DNA of 64,000 nt from Odontesthes bonariensis (taxonomy: Eukaryota; Chordata; Actinopteri; Atheriniformes; Atherinopsidae), in NCBI RefSeq assembly GCF_027942865.1, contig NC_134507.1, positions 36,199,711-36,263,710 of the forward strand, written 5' to 3'. The translations under genes were made by a program, and so were the position numbers. Positions 41,373-52,221 of this stretch are shown here, in pieces. Numbering within the stretch: the first letter of the stretch is position 1; every line of letters begins with the position of its first letter. The notes under the pieces are model-generated. The model worked only from the letters and a program-made list of their open reading frames with translations, had not been told where the DNA came from and ran no database searches.

Positions 41373-41765
41373 ATTCATAAACAAAGCAATTCAAAGTGCT
41401 TCACAGCTATATAAAATCACAAGAAGGCATAAAAAAGAAATAAGAACATAAGAAAAAATACAAATAGATAAAATCAGAGAAATAAAAAGCATGATTTAAA
41501 TTGTAAACAAAAAGAAAGAAATAAGAACAATATAAAATCAGTAGTTAAAATGTGATTAAGTTTTGAGCTTTATTCAAACGCAGCTGAAAATAGGTGTGTC
41601 TTCAACCTGGACTTAAATACACTGAGCGTTTCAGATGAGCTGAGGCTTTTTGGGAGTTTGTTCCAGACATGTGGAGCATAGAAGCTGAATGCAGCTTCTC
41701 CATGTCTGGTTCTGACTCTGGGAACTGATAAAAGACCGGATCCAGATGACCTGAGGGGTCTGGAA

Positions 41766-42670
41766 TAGAGACCGACCGATCGATCGGCCAGCCGATTTAA
41801 TCTTATAAAAATTTTTTAAAAAATGATTTCATTTTTTTTTTTAAACCGAAGTAATAATGCTTTGCCAGGCTCAAACATTAAAAGACACCCGACGGAACGC
41901 TATCCGCGCAAAACCCCTGGTCCCGGCTGACGACTCACCACCTTGACTAAGCAATTTCCTGCGGGAAATACTGTATAGTAACAATAATCTAAGTGGAAAT
42001 ATAACAAAAAAGAGGACGCTAATCTAACATGTGAATGCTTTATAACATTGTCATCCCATGTCCATTTGTTTCCAACTGCATTGGAGTTGAAGAAGAAATG
42101 AAAGTTGCTTAGCGTTGTGGTTACAAGTGCGTTGGGAATGCGCCGACTATGCAAGCCCCCTCAACGCTGGCTCTAAATTAACACCAGCCAACCGGCCAAA
42201 TGCTGGTGAAAATTCAGTTTGGCTGGTAGAAAATAAAACTTACTAGCCACTTCGACCCATTAGTGAGTGTGTGTTTGGCTAGAAAGATTAATATCCACTA
42301 GCCATTTTGGCTGGAAGTGTAAAGAAAAAAAAAGTTAATTTAGAGCCCGGCTGGGGACTGCTATGTTACGATCTAAACTGAAGTAACGGACAATCTAAGT
42401 GAAATATTAACAAAAAGAGAACGCACAAATAACAAGTGAACGTTTTAAAACATTGTCATCCCATGTCCATTTGTTTTCGCGATGCATACATGTTTAAAGT
42501 TTACAAGTGTTGTACCTTACTAGTATGTTTTATTTGCATGCCAATTAAGGATAATATGATAGCATAAAAAAAAGAAATAAAAAAAACGGCAGGTCACATC
42601 GGCCATTGGCTGACTCTGACCGCTAAATATCGGTATCGGCTTTAGAAAAACCCATATCGGTCGGTCTCTA
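41766..42670. mobile_element. hAT in the L2, TIR TAGAGACCGACCGAT, TSD GTCTGGAA
   Basis: TAGAGACCGACCGAT ... ATCGGTCGGTCTCTA, with perfect GTCTGGAA at 41758-41765 and 42671-42678. CGATCGGCC/ATCGGTATCGG repeats are subterminal. Inside, a block ending TTGTCATCCCATGTCCATTT is repeated (about 41960-42075 and 42370-42475) around a smaller insertion. Confidence 0.93.
42168..42350. mobile_element. Small nested MITE, TIR GGCTCTAAATTAAC
   Basis: GGCTCTAAATTAAC at the left and GTTAATTTAGAGCC at the right are perfect inverted repeats. The interior repeats the GGCTGG/CCAGCC theme (TTTGGCTGGTAG, ATTTTGGCTGG). Target duplication unclear. Confidence 0.75.
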
Positions 42671-44757
42671 GTCTGGAAGGTTCATACTGGGTCAGGAGGT
42701 CACTGATGATTTTGGTCCTAGACCATTCAGAGCTTTATAGAGCAGCATCAGAACTTTAAAGTCTATCCTCTGATGGACAGGCAGCCGGTGTAAAGACCTC
42801 AGAGCTGGACTGATGTGGTCCACTTTTTTGGTCTTAGTGAGGACTCGAGCAGCAGAGTTCTGAATAAGCTGCAGTTGTCTAACAGACTTTTTAGGTAGAC
42901 CTGTAAAGATGCTGTTACAGTAATCAAGCCTACTAAAGATGAATGCATGGACTAGTTTCTCCAGGTCCTGCTGACACATCAGATCCTTTAACCTTGATAT
43001 ATTCTTAAGGTGATAGTAGGCTGACTTTGTTACTGCCTTAATGTGTTTTTCCAAATTTAGGTCTGAGTCCATCACTACACTGTAATCGTTTCTCTTTGGC
43101 TCCAAAGACAATTACCTCAGTTTTGTTTAGCTGGAGAAAAGGTCTCCTGGTGACATTGTAATATATATCTGCGTGTCATCTGCATAGCTATGGTAGTTTA
43201 TTCTGTTGTTTTTTTATAATCTGTGCCAGTGGGAGCATGTAGATGTTAAACAGAAGAGGTCCCAGGATGGAACCTTGGGGAACTCCACATGTGACTCTTG
43301 TCTGCTCAGATGTAAAGTTACCTATTGACACAAAGTACTTCCTGTTCTCCAAGTATGTTTTGAACCAGTTTAGTACAGTTCCGGAAAGACCCGCCCAGTT
43401 TTCCAGTCGTGTCAGTAATATTTTGTGGTCAACTGTATCAAATGCAGCACTGAGATCTAGTAAAACTAAGACTGACATTTTTCCACCGTCTGTATTCAGA
43501 CATATGTCGTTAAACACTTTGGTCAGAGCAGTCTCAGTGCTGTGGTTCTGTCTAAAACCTGACTGGAAGGTGTCATAGCAGTTATTTTGTTTAAAAAAGT
43601 AATTAAGCTGTTGAAAAACCGCTTTTTAAATGATCTTACTTGAAAATGGGAGATTTGAGATAGGCCTGTAGTTGTTCATTTGTGTCTTGTCAAGATTGTC
43701 CTTTTTCAGCAGAGGTTTGATTACAGCTGTTTTTAGTGGCTCTGGAAACACACCCGACATTAAAGACAAGTTCACAATCAGTAACAGGTCTGACTGCAAA
43801 ATCTTTGAGACCCTTTTGAAAAAAGCTGTTGGCAGGATGTCTAAACAGCAAGAGGAGGAGTTCAGCTGACGTAAGATGTCCTCCAGGTCTTTGCTGTTAA
43901 TGGGTTGGAACTGTGTCATGGTGTTTAAACGGGTTTTCGGTGGAGACGGTACATATGCTGAACCTACTGCTGATGTACCAACTGCTTGTCTAATATTTTG
44001 GATTTTGTCAGTGAAGAATTTGGCAAAGTCATTGCAGGCCATGGTGGAATGAAGTTCAGTTGCCACTAACACAGGAGGGTTTGTTAGCCTGTCAATTGTA
44101 GCAAATAAGGCCCGAGCATTATGAGCATTATGATGTCAGAGAAGTAGGACTTTCTTGCATTCCTCAGTTGTAAATTATAAGAGTGAAGTTTCTCTTTATA
44201 GATGTTATAATGAACCTGGAGATTTGTTTTTCTCCATCTGCGCTCAGCTTTCCGACACTCTCTTTTCCCATTTTTCACTAGTGTGGAATTTCGCCATGGA
44301 GACTTCTTCCTTCCAGAGATAACCTTCACCTTAATGGGAGCAATAGCATCCATAACATTTAACATTTTAGTATTGAAGCTACTGACGAGCTCATTGACTA
44401 AAGCCCCGGACAGGGCAGGTGTTAAAGAGAAGACCTGGTTAAAGATCTCACTACTGTTTTCAGTTATACACCGTTTTGAGATCACTGCTGCAGTATTAGA
44501 AGACTTTGCAAATGGTGCAATTCAAAGAGAGCGTGTGTTCAGAGACAGAGAGGATTAGCTGGCATATGATGGCGACTGACTCATTAGCCGTTTTGAGGGA
44601 AATCCTCCTAGAACTGTGCGCAGAGCTGCGGCCGGCGTTGGAGCGCAACACAGTGAGGAGCCATGCGCTGCCTGTGCCCACAGGTGATGTGCACACTGGG
44701 GTTCCAACCGGGGCATTCCAGAGGTGATGTGCACACTGGGGTTCCTATAGCAACCGG

Positions 44758-45723
44758 TAGTGATGCTCCGATCAGCATTTTTTGGACCGATCACCGATCA
44801 CCAAAATCATGATCTGCCGATTGCCGATCATGGAAGGAATCGGACATTTCCATGCCTTTCATCTAGCAGAGAGTGCACCATTTATAGAAATTAAACTGCC
44901 AGAGGTAGCTGGGGACATGTAGAACAAGAATCTGGTGGAGTTTGCAGAAAACAATTGTTTTTTTTACTTTCTATTATTATTTTAATCTGCCCATATACAT
45001 CATCCACTGGGTATGATTTCAGCATCAGATTATTAAACAATGATGCAGTGAAATAACTTGAAAATCTCCAAAGAGGTAGCTGGGGACATGTAGAACAAGA
45101 ATCTGGTGGAGTCGGCAGAGAACATTTTGATTTGGTTTTAAGGAAGTTTTCAAATCTGACTATGCAGAAATGAGTTTGATTCTGAATATGCTTCAATAAT
45201 TTTGTTCTATCATTTTGTTTTAATCATTAAAAAGAATGTAGTAAAAAAAACAACCAAGTAATGACAGGTGTATGTATTCCAACAAATGAAAATCAACTTC
45301 GATATAGATTACTGAGTTTACGGGGTGCACTTGAATGCACCATAAATCCGCTCACACGCTTTACCGTATGAAGCGATGTAAACGGGCACTCGATTTTCAA
45401 GTGTAGCTAGTGCGAAGCGCAGATGGCGTGACCGCAGTAAGTTTCACATCTTTCTGACACACTTTGAAGAAATTCCAGACAGGAGAGGTCATGTTGTCGA
45501 GAAGCACTGTAGAGGTTTTGCCTGTTCGGTTCTGTACACACGTCCCGTACCACATTAGAAAGTGGTTGCTAGTAATTTACGTCAAAAAAAAAAAAAAAAA
45601 AAGCTTGTAATTACGTCACGTGATCGGCTTTTTGATCGGCATATTTTTCCGATCGCCGATCAGGCTATTTTTGGGCATTATCGGCCGATCATGATCGGCA
45701 GCCGATCGATCGGAGCATCACTA
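44758..45723. mobile_element. hAT inside the minisatellite, TIR TAGTGATGCTCCGATC, TSD GCAACCGG
   Basis: TAGTGATGCTCCGATC ... GATCGGAGCATCACTA, perfect over 16 bp, with GCAACCGG at 44750-44757 and 45724-45731. CCGATC/GATCGG motifs are dense at both ends. It holds a foldback-element arm at 44897-45440. Confidence 0.92.
44897..45440. repeat. Single arm of the foldback element, nested in the hAT
   Basis: GAGGTAGCTGGGGACATGTA appears twice (about 44899 and 45074), as in the internal repeat of the arms at 21454-24121. The sequence ends CGCAGATGGCGTGACCGCAGT, the same outer end as the right arm. The partner arm is not present within this element. Confidence 0.8.
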
Positions 45724-46445
45724 GCAACCGGGGCATTCCACAGGTGATGTGCACACTGGGGTTCCTATAGCAACCGGGGCATTCCACAGGTGATGTGCAC
45801 ACTGGGGTTCCTATAGCAACCGGGGCATTCCACAGGTGATGTGCACACTGGGGTTCCTATAGCAACCGGGGCATTCCACAGGTGATGTGCACATTGGGGT
45901 TCCTATAGCAACCGGGGCATTCCACAGGTGATGTGCACACTGGGGTTCCTATAGCAACCGGGGCATTCCAGAGGGAGCTGGCCACCCGATTGGGACTGTG
46001 CCAGTCTACCCTGAGCCGAGCCATGCCAGTCGTGTGGGACAGAATTATCCGCATCTCAGTCAAATTCCCAACAGGCCAACATTAAAGCTCAATTTGAAGC
46101 GAGAGCCGATTTTGTAATCTGAGCTATCGACTGCGCACACATTGCTATAAAAGCGCCATCACATGATGAATTTGTATGTTAACAGGAAACATTTCCATTC
46201 GATCATGTACAGATCATATGTGATGCATAAATGCAATTAACCAAAAGTGTGGCGAGGTGGCCTGGTTCAACGCACAATTCATACATTCTGAGTAACAGCA
46301 TTGTTGGGAACAGACTTACAGGGCGGAACTGTGCGTGATGGTTGGCTTCTTGGTGAGTAACTTCATTCTTGTAATTGTCCTAATATTATTCCCCGTGACG
46401 TGCATTGAGTATGTGCGCCGCAAGTCTTTGTACATGAGGCCCCAG

Positions 46446-46865
46446 AGCACTAGAGGAGACTGATGTGCAATGATGCAGGACTAAGTTTGGCCAAGTGGTG
46501 GAGTCCATCAGAGGAACAGTGCTGGAACACACTGCCAACTCGTGTTAGAAACTGGGACAATTCCACCACCTTTAAAAAGACCCTTAAACAGTGGTTGAAA
46601 ACAGCCAGAGCTGCTCTCATGGGTCACCTCTTCGTCTTTTCCCTTTTGTGTACGGACTCTTAACTTTGATGTGAATCTTTCAAAATATTTTCTGTTTGTT
46701 TGTTCTTTAGTTTTTTGTCATGGTGTATTGTCTGTATGTTTTTATGATACCTGCCTGACGACAACGGATGAAATTTAGCAACTGTGCTAACTCCGGCATA
46801 TTTACATAGATGCTTTGCTGATATGTTGATTAATGTGCAGTGTCCTAACCAAATAAATAAGAAAT
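46446..46865 (+). repeat. 3' end of a LINE
   Basis: A frame at 46463-46663 includes NTLPTRVRNWDNSTTFKKTL then KQWLKTA, matching the C-terminal WN.LP..vr....ttFK..Lk.wL block of LINEs. It is followed by an AT-rich UTR ending AAATAAATAAGAAATAAAAT. The Harbinger of 40190-46442 inserted just upstream. The 5' portion is not recognised. Confidence 0.55.
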
Positions 46866-46874
46866 AAAATAAAA

Positions 46875-47135
46875 ACCTCCTCCACACTGACCTGTGGCCC
46901 GGTGGACCCAGAGGATGAGCGGGCTCGTTTCCTGGTGGAGGGGTTCAGCTCCTGGTTCAGCTCCTGGTTCAGCTCCTGGTTCTCCTCCTGCTTCAGCGCC
47001 TGGTTCTGCTCCTGGTTCAGCTCCTGGTTCTCCTCCTGCTTCAGCGCCTGGTTCTGCTCCTGCTTCAGCTCCTGCTTCAGCTCCTGGTTCAGCTGCTCCA
47101 TTCTGGTCCGACTGATGGACTCTGCAACTGTCAGC
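46875..47135 (-). CDS. Hypothetical glutamine/glutamate-rich repeat protein fragment
   Basis: The minus strand encodes about a dozen QE(L/Q/E)(N/K)-type tetrapeptides (for example NQELKQELKQEQNQALKQEE) followed by STRKRARSSSGSTGPQVS and VEE. The DNA is a 12-15-bp CAGCTCCTGGTT minisatellite. Another minus frame reads as AGAEPGAE repeats, so coding is uncertain. The basic RKRARSSSG tail could be a nuclear localisation signal. No family recognised. Confidence 0.3.
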
Positions 47136-47259
47136 ACATACGATAAGATCCAGCTGTGGCGTGCAGCGGGTTAAACCACACCCACTTTTCTTCTTCTCTT
47201 GATAACCTTTCTGCACAGTTTTTAACCATCCAGTCACATTCCATTAAGGCGAGACACGC

Positions 47260-47777
47260 CAGGCAAAAACAGTGATTTTTCATATACTTACAAAATCTCT
47301 CTGCTCACCTTCCACTGCCTGCATGGTAATGCTCCATCTTACTTAAAAGACCTTCTCAACCTTCACTGTCCTTCACACTCTCTCCGTTCCTCCAACACCA
47401 ACCTTCTTCACACTCCCAGAACCCGCTCCCGCACCATGGGAGACCGGCCTTTTCCTGCGCTGCCCCTCGGCTGTGGAACGCTCTGCCTCCACATCTGAGG
47501 GCTCCACAGACTGTGGAACACTTTAAAACAGGCCTGAAAACCTTTCTTTTTACCCAATGTTTTAATGATCTCCCTTTGAATGCTCTGTCCTGTATTTATT
47601 TCGTTTTTGCATTTAAACGACTCACTACTTTTATTTGTGTATTTTATTTGCATTTTACTGTCCCTGCTTTTGAACCTAATATTTGTCTTTTATCCCACTG
47701 TAGAACTCCGAGATTTTATTGTAAATGTAAAGTGCGTTATAAATAAAATTTATTATTATTATTATTATTATTATTAT
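47260..47777 (+). repeat. 3' end of a CR1/L2-type LINE, (ATT)n tail
   Basis: Shifted frames read LKDLLNLHCPSHSLRSSNTN and later LPPHLRAPQTVEHFKTGLKT with FLF, the conserved LINE C-terminus. The tail TAAAGTGCGTTATAAATAAA then (ATT)n completes the element. Confidence 0.75.
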
Positions 47778-47779
47778 AT

Positions 47780-48097
47780 GTGTTCTTTAGACCTGCTATA
47801 AAGAAAACGTTGAAAACATAAATTCAAATGTTTATTTTCTTACATTTTGTTAACTAGCACGTTTCGCCCGAATTTACCAAAAAGTTAGCATTCCAACGCG
47901 CCATGCCGAGCTTTGTCTATTTACTGAAGTCTGTCATAACCAGTATCGCTGTAAAGCTCTGAGTCTCCTACAAAATGATGTCACCCAAATAACGGCACTT
48001 CCTTTCTATCAGTAACCAATCATGGATGTCTAAAGGCGGATTTATAGCTAATGACAGAATCTCATTGGCTGCTGCTTGTTTCTGCTAACGTGATTTG
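47780..48097. other. No recognisable gene
   Basis: Short unassigned stretch that is the target of the following hAT. Confidence 0.4.
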
Positions 48098-48105
48098 CTC
48101 AGACG

Positions 48106-49425
48106 TAGGGCTGTCACGGTTACCGGTGTACACGGTAACCGCGCTAAAATATTTTGACGGTGAGATAACCTTCTGAACTTCAAAACACGGTGTTATCTCG
48201 GTGGGTTACCTTACCGCACACCGTTACACCGGGAGAGCTTTCATTTCCCTAATACTCCCACGGTTACACTGTATTACACTGTTACTGCGCTAAATACTTT
48301 GCATTTCAAAACATAATGTTATCTAGGTGCGTTACTAGAGCTCTACACCACACACGTGACACTTTCGAACGTTCGCGGGCGCCACTAGTCCGAGGTTCTT
48401 TTCTCACACTCTCTCATTTTAAGCATGGCAGCAGAAGAAGGAAGCCGCGATGGTACCATTTTTCCACCTTCTAAGCGCACAAAATCGGAAGTGTGGTCCT
48501 ACTTTGGATATTTCAAAAACTCTGAGGGGCAACTGGTGGAGGACGGTGCCCCCGTGTGTAGGACATGCCGGCGGAAGGTATCCGCGAAAGGGAGCAACAC
48601 ATCCAATTTGATCACTCACCTACGAGACCATCACCCGCAGCTGCACAGCCAGTGCAAGGTATATTTGTTATATTAACACATAGTTTTAGCTGAAATGCTC
48701 GAAATAACTTTTGCCTTCGGGTAAAGGGGAAATGTAACAATTATATCCGACTGTCAATAATGTTAAATCGTGATAATAATCGTTTACATTACATTAGCAA
48801 TGCACCTGCTTCAGTGTGTTCACCATTCTTAGATGGGCGCTAAACGCCATTCTAAGCTAAGTTGAATAGCTAAACTTTGATATGCCATGAGACAGTGAAA
48901 ATAGTGCAGTGAAACACATTAATGATTAAGTTACTTCTGACTTTGGGTCAAGGGAAAATGCAACGATATACCCGATTGTCTATAATGTTAAACCTTGATA
49001 TTAAATGTCAGTGTCGAAGCATGCCCACTGCTAGCATTTTAAAATGCATCCTACTGCGGTGCCATGCTCTATTCGTTGGTAGCTAGTGCACTACTAAACG
49101 CCATTCTAAGGCGCTAAACAGCTTAGTTCTCATACAGTTCTGGCTTCTTGCTTACTCGCTCATGGAACGTTCGCTAAATGTTCCCGCGGGTTTAATTGCC
49201 ATAGCTTTCAAATGCACTGTTCCTGTGTTTATTACACCACGTGTATTATAAATGATTGCGCAATGTAAGACAACGTTGTTGTTCGAGGTCTTCGGATCGG
49301 TACCTGGTCACCTTAATGTTAACACTAAAAAAAAAATAATAATAATTACCGAGATAATATCGTAAACCGTGGTAATTTTGGTCACAATGACCGTGAGCCG
49401 AAAATTTCACACCGTGACACCCCTA
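48106..49425 (+). mobile_element. hAT element, TIR TAGGGCTGTCACGG, TSD CTCAGACG
   Basis: TAGGGCTGTCACGGTTACCG ... CCGTGACACCCCTA, with perfect CTCAGACG at 48098-48105 and 49426-49433. CGGTTA/GTAACC subterminal motifs repeat. It keeps an apparently intact first coding exon (48425-48658) but the main transposase exon is deleted. Confidence 0.93.
48425..48658 (+). CDS. BED zinc-finger exon of a hAT transposase (ZBED-like)
   Basis: The frame starts MAAEEGSRDGTIFPPSKRTK and has SEVWSYFGYFKNSEGQLVED then PVCRTCRRKVSAKGSNTSNL and ITHLRDHHP. The BED finger is complete: aromatic W/F start, CxxC (about residues 46-49) and HxxxH (about 66-71). It ends AGTGCAAG at a good GTATAT donor. 78 codons with no stop or frameshift. 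The natural partner exon is not in the element, so any product would be a short BED peptide. Confidence 0.75.
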
Positions 49426-49433
49426 CTCAGACG

Positions 49434-50470
49434 CATCACGTGGTCGACTCTGACACTTCTGTGTTTAGCTTTCGCTGAATCTCTGAAAATGTCCGGTAAC
49501 ACCGCAACTTTCAAAGAAGAGAAAGCAACAATTGCGCTTTGCAAGATGCAATAAAAGAAAATGACGGAGTTAATGACGGTGCCTGTGCGACACAGCAGTG
49601 GCACCGTCATAAGTCATACATGTCGCACGTCTCAACGAATTGATATGCCATCTTTTATTGTTTTGAGCATGTATTATTTATTATTATGATTATTTTATTC
49701 AATATTAGTATTACTAAAGGGCCTGAGCATTTATTCTGTTTTTGAGCAAATACAAATGCATTGAATCCCCCTATTTAAATCTTTAAATGCCGTTTTCTCA
49801 AAATCAGTTTTTTGTATTTTTCCAGTATCAATATCTCAGCCTATGGAGCACCTATTAACACCAAATTTTCCAGTGATACACGTAGCAGTATTCTGAAGAT
49901 ATTTACAGAACGATTTGTTGATAAATAATTCCTGGCCTGATTTATGACATTACAATACAAAACAAAAAGGCAAAAATCGATGTTTTTTAGACTATGGACA
50001 GTGTATTTTGATTTCCTAGGAAATCAAAGCAGATATCCCGAAATCCCTTTGCACCTGGCTTTATCATATGTTCAGATCTATCTTCTGGAAATATATGCAA
50101 ATGTGCACATATTTAATGAGATAATGCCTAATTTGCATAATTAAACATACAAATTTCTAAAACTTGTAATACCTTTTTTTTCATACTTGTATAAGCAATC
50201 AACTGAGGAAGTTTCATGGTGATATTTAAAATATTACCCTATTCACCTGTAGTGTCTCACCTTAAACTCATTACTGTGTTTTTTTATTTAAATCCCTGTG
50301 AACTTTAAAATGCTTCTTAAAAGACCCATTAAGGTCACAGTTCAAAATATTTGTAGCTTTTTGATCAAATTCAGAAAAAAATGTAATAATATACTCTGTA
50401 GACCGCCACCCACTGTGTGCAATATCCCATAAATCGCAACTGAGTCAGTGGAACACCATCAACTTAAATC
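49434..50470. other. No gene; hairpin at 49573-49610
   Basis: An 11-bp perfect stem ATGACGGTGCC/GGCACCGTCAT with a 16-base loop is the only structured item. The remainder is AT-rich without recognised repeat ends or coding. Confidence 0.45.
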
Positions 50471-51299
50471 ATTTTACTACTGTATTTTCCGCACCATAAG
50501 GCGCACTTAAAAGCCTATAATTTTCTCAAAAAACAAAAGTGCGCCTTATAACCCGGAGCGCTTTATATATGGATTTATTCTTGTTAGCTTACGGACACCG
50601 AAGCGATTTTGTGTGGTACACGGCGCTCTGTCAAAATGTTTTTGTAAGACTTTGGTAAACTACAAAGCCGCACCGCAGCATTACGGCTACAGTAGTCATG
50701 AGCGTAGCGGAGTAATATCTATTGTGATTCACCATAATAATAACAAAATTGAACAGTGGGTTATTAAACAGAGAGCAGCAGGTAGAAGCGTCTCTACAGT
50801 CTCTATTCGACTGAAGGCAACAGCGTTAGCACGGGACATGAATATCAGTGTCAACAGGACGTTCAAAGTTAAACTGCGAGCTGCGTGGGAGCAGGGGATG
50901 ACAGAAGGCGAACACACATTCACCAAGGGAGGGAGACAGCGCCGGGCGACTTTCGCTACTATCTGCAGTGGCGATTCTAGAGATTTATTCATGGGGTGGT
51001 AGAGGGGTGGCAGGCATATATTGTAGGGTGGCAATTTTTTTAGGAAGCCCATCGTACTTTGTACTTTATATGAGCCCATATACAACCGTTTTTTTCAACA
51101 CCCAAGTGTGATAAATTCAATATTTGGTCTACATACATGAGCATTCCACTTTTTAGTACATTAAAACAGTGTTTCCCTTGGGATTATTGTAGCAGCAGAA
51201 ATGTTTTCCCCCCATTAACAATAACAAAATATGTATATCAACTGATTGCTATTCAGTATCAAATTTACAGAAGCTGTATGTGACGATTGCTGTGCTGTG

Positions 51300-51515
51300 C
51301 AGCAAATCTCTTAACAAACTCATCCAAATCTAATTTTTTGCACGTTTAGACTCAATCTCAAACTGAGAATTGCTAAACCTGTGAGTCTGTTCTCTGACGT
51401 AGTTGAACGCAGTTGATTTTTGATGAGTTTAAGAGCTGAAAAACTCCTGTATGGTTCCAAAAAAACGGATATTCTGCTAGCCTTAGCCACCACTAGCATA
51501 TTAGCCAACGCCAAC
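51300..51515 (-). pseudogene. hAT C-terminal dimerisation fragment
   Basis: The minus strand reads RSFSALKLIKNQLRSTTSEN then RLTGLAILSLRLSLNV. RSFSaLk.iKn.lRst....RL..LailS is the hATC signature of ZMYM1-like hAT transposases. The upstream transposase is not readable. Confidence 0.8.
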
Positions 51516-51953
51516 TAGCAGACTTTTTAAGAACGGTTCATACAACAAAAATGATATGAAATGCCACAACTTCAATTGGTTTCAGCTCAATATGTCAAAG
51601 GCTAGCCAGTAGCTAGCTAGTTATCAACGTTTTTCAGTTAGGTAGCGCCAGCTATCTAGTTACCGAACTCAGACATCCCAAGTTCCAAAAACTCATTTCA
51701 GGGAGATGACTCGACTAGTCTAAAATCCGGGATATTTTATCCGACTCGCGGGCATCCGTGATTAACTATCAATATCAGGGAGACTCCCGGACCTTCCGGG
51801 AGACTTGGGATGTCTGCGAACTGGCTTGAAAAGCTATCTTGTGGCTAACCCTGACATGAGGTAAAACGTAGCTTGTGGTTATTGGAGATTTTCTTGTGCA
51901 AATCCGTTTCATGAATGAGACCCGAACTGGCTTGAAAATAATAATAATAATAC

Positions 51954-52221
51954 TGTAGTGACTTCACGGAGGCTCTGAGACCGGCGGTTGCCGAACTGCT
52001 CTTTATTAAGTTTTACACTAGCAGTACAATCACAGAACACGGGTGACTCTCAGTCCTGCTCCGCAACCAACCCCAGGAGAGCACCAGACCTGCCCACGCC
52101 CACTCCTCTCCCCCAATCACCAGCCCACACCTGAGTGACATGACCTGCGGTCCAGTGATTGACAGGGAGAGGAGGAAAAAAGCCAGTCCGTGTGTTTTTA
52201 CCTTAATTCTGGGTCGTTACA
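51954..52221 (-). mobile_element. Solo LTR, TSD ATAC
   Basis: On the minus strand TGTAACGACCCAGAATTAAG ... GAAGTCACTACA, with AATAAA at 52007-52002 (minus) and ATAC on both sides (51950-51953, 52222-52225). Size 268 bp. A Gypsy- or ERV-like LTR; the internal region was lost by LTR recombination. Confidence 0.85.

Larger units (their letters stand above)
40560..44510 (-). mobile_element. L2/Maui-type LINE, antisense, 5'-truncated
   Basis: Reading the minus strand from about 44510: the EN-RT linker with APIKVKVISGRKKSPWRN (44485-44084), the RT start with NYRPISNLPFSSKII (near 43630), LLDLSAAFDTVDHKIL and GVPQGSILGPLLF (43517-43188), YADDTQIY in a shifted frame near 43170, then the thumb/C-terminus with ARVLTKTKKVDHISP and HRLPVHQRIDFKVLMLLYK (43111-42692). 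The UTR ends CTATAAATAAAATTGCC-like sequence at about 40560. Several frameshifts and stops. Two hATs split its C-terminal/3' part. Confidence 0.88.
44690..45975. repeat. ~45-bp minisatellite inside the Harbinger transposase region
   Basis: Units of GGTGATGTGCACACTGGGGT, TCCTATAGCAACCGGGGCAT and TCCACA. About one and a half units lie before 44758 and five after 45723; the break is a hAT insertion whose duplication is GCAACCGG. The unit corresponds to the coding phrase that ends GVPTGAFQR. Confidence 0.9.
44560..46240 (+). pseudogene. HARBI1-like transposase with an internal minisatellite and a hAT
   Basis: The plus strand opens ATDSLAVLREILLELCAELR, reaches TGVPTGAFQR at about 44700, and resumes at about 45955 with TGAFQRELATRLGLCQSTLS then RAMPVVWDRIIRIS. 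This is the Harbinger helix-turn-helix (TGsFQr.ia...g.sQst.SRamp.vw). Frameshifted blocks follow: IKAQFEARADF, then AIDCAHIAIKAPSHDEFVYV and NRKHFHSIHVQIICDA (the CAH block holds the first catalytic Asp). The later DDE blocks are absent. Stops and frameshifts throughout. Confidence 0.75.
40190..46442 (+). mobile_element. PIF/Harbinger element hosting an L2 and a hAT, TSD CAG
   Basis: GGGCCTCATGTACAAAG at the left and CTTTGTACATGAGGCCC at the right are inverted repeats, with CAG at 40187-40189 and 46443-46445. A HARBI1-like transposase lies on the plus strand toward the right end. Insertions: L2 LINE (about 40560-44510, antisense) and a hAT (44758-45723). Subterminal GTGCGTACGCAC-like palindromes occur near the left end. 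Confidence 0.8.

Noticed and set aside
46894-47174. Plus-strand SAPGSAPGS and SWFSSWFSS repeat peptides
   Set aside because: Antisense products of the CAGCTCCTGGTT minisatellite; no supporting context.
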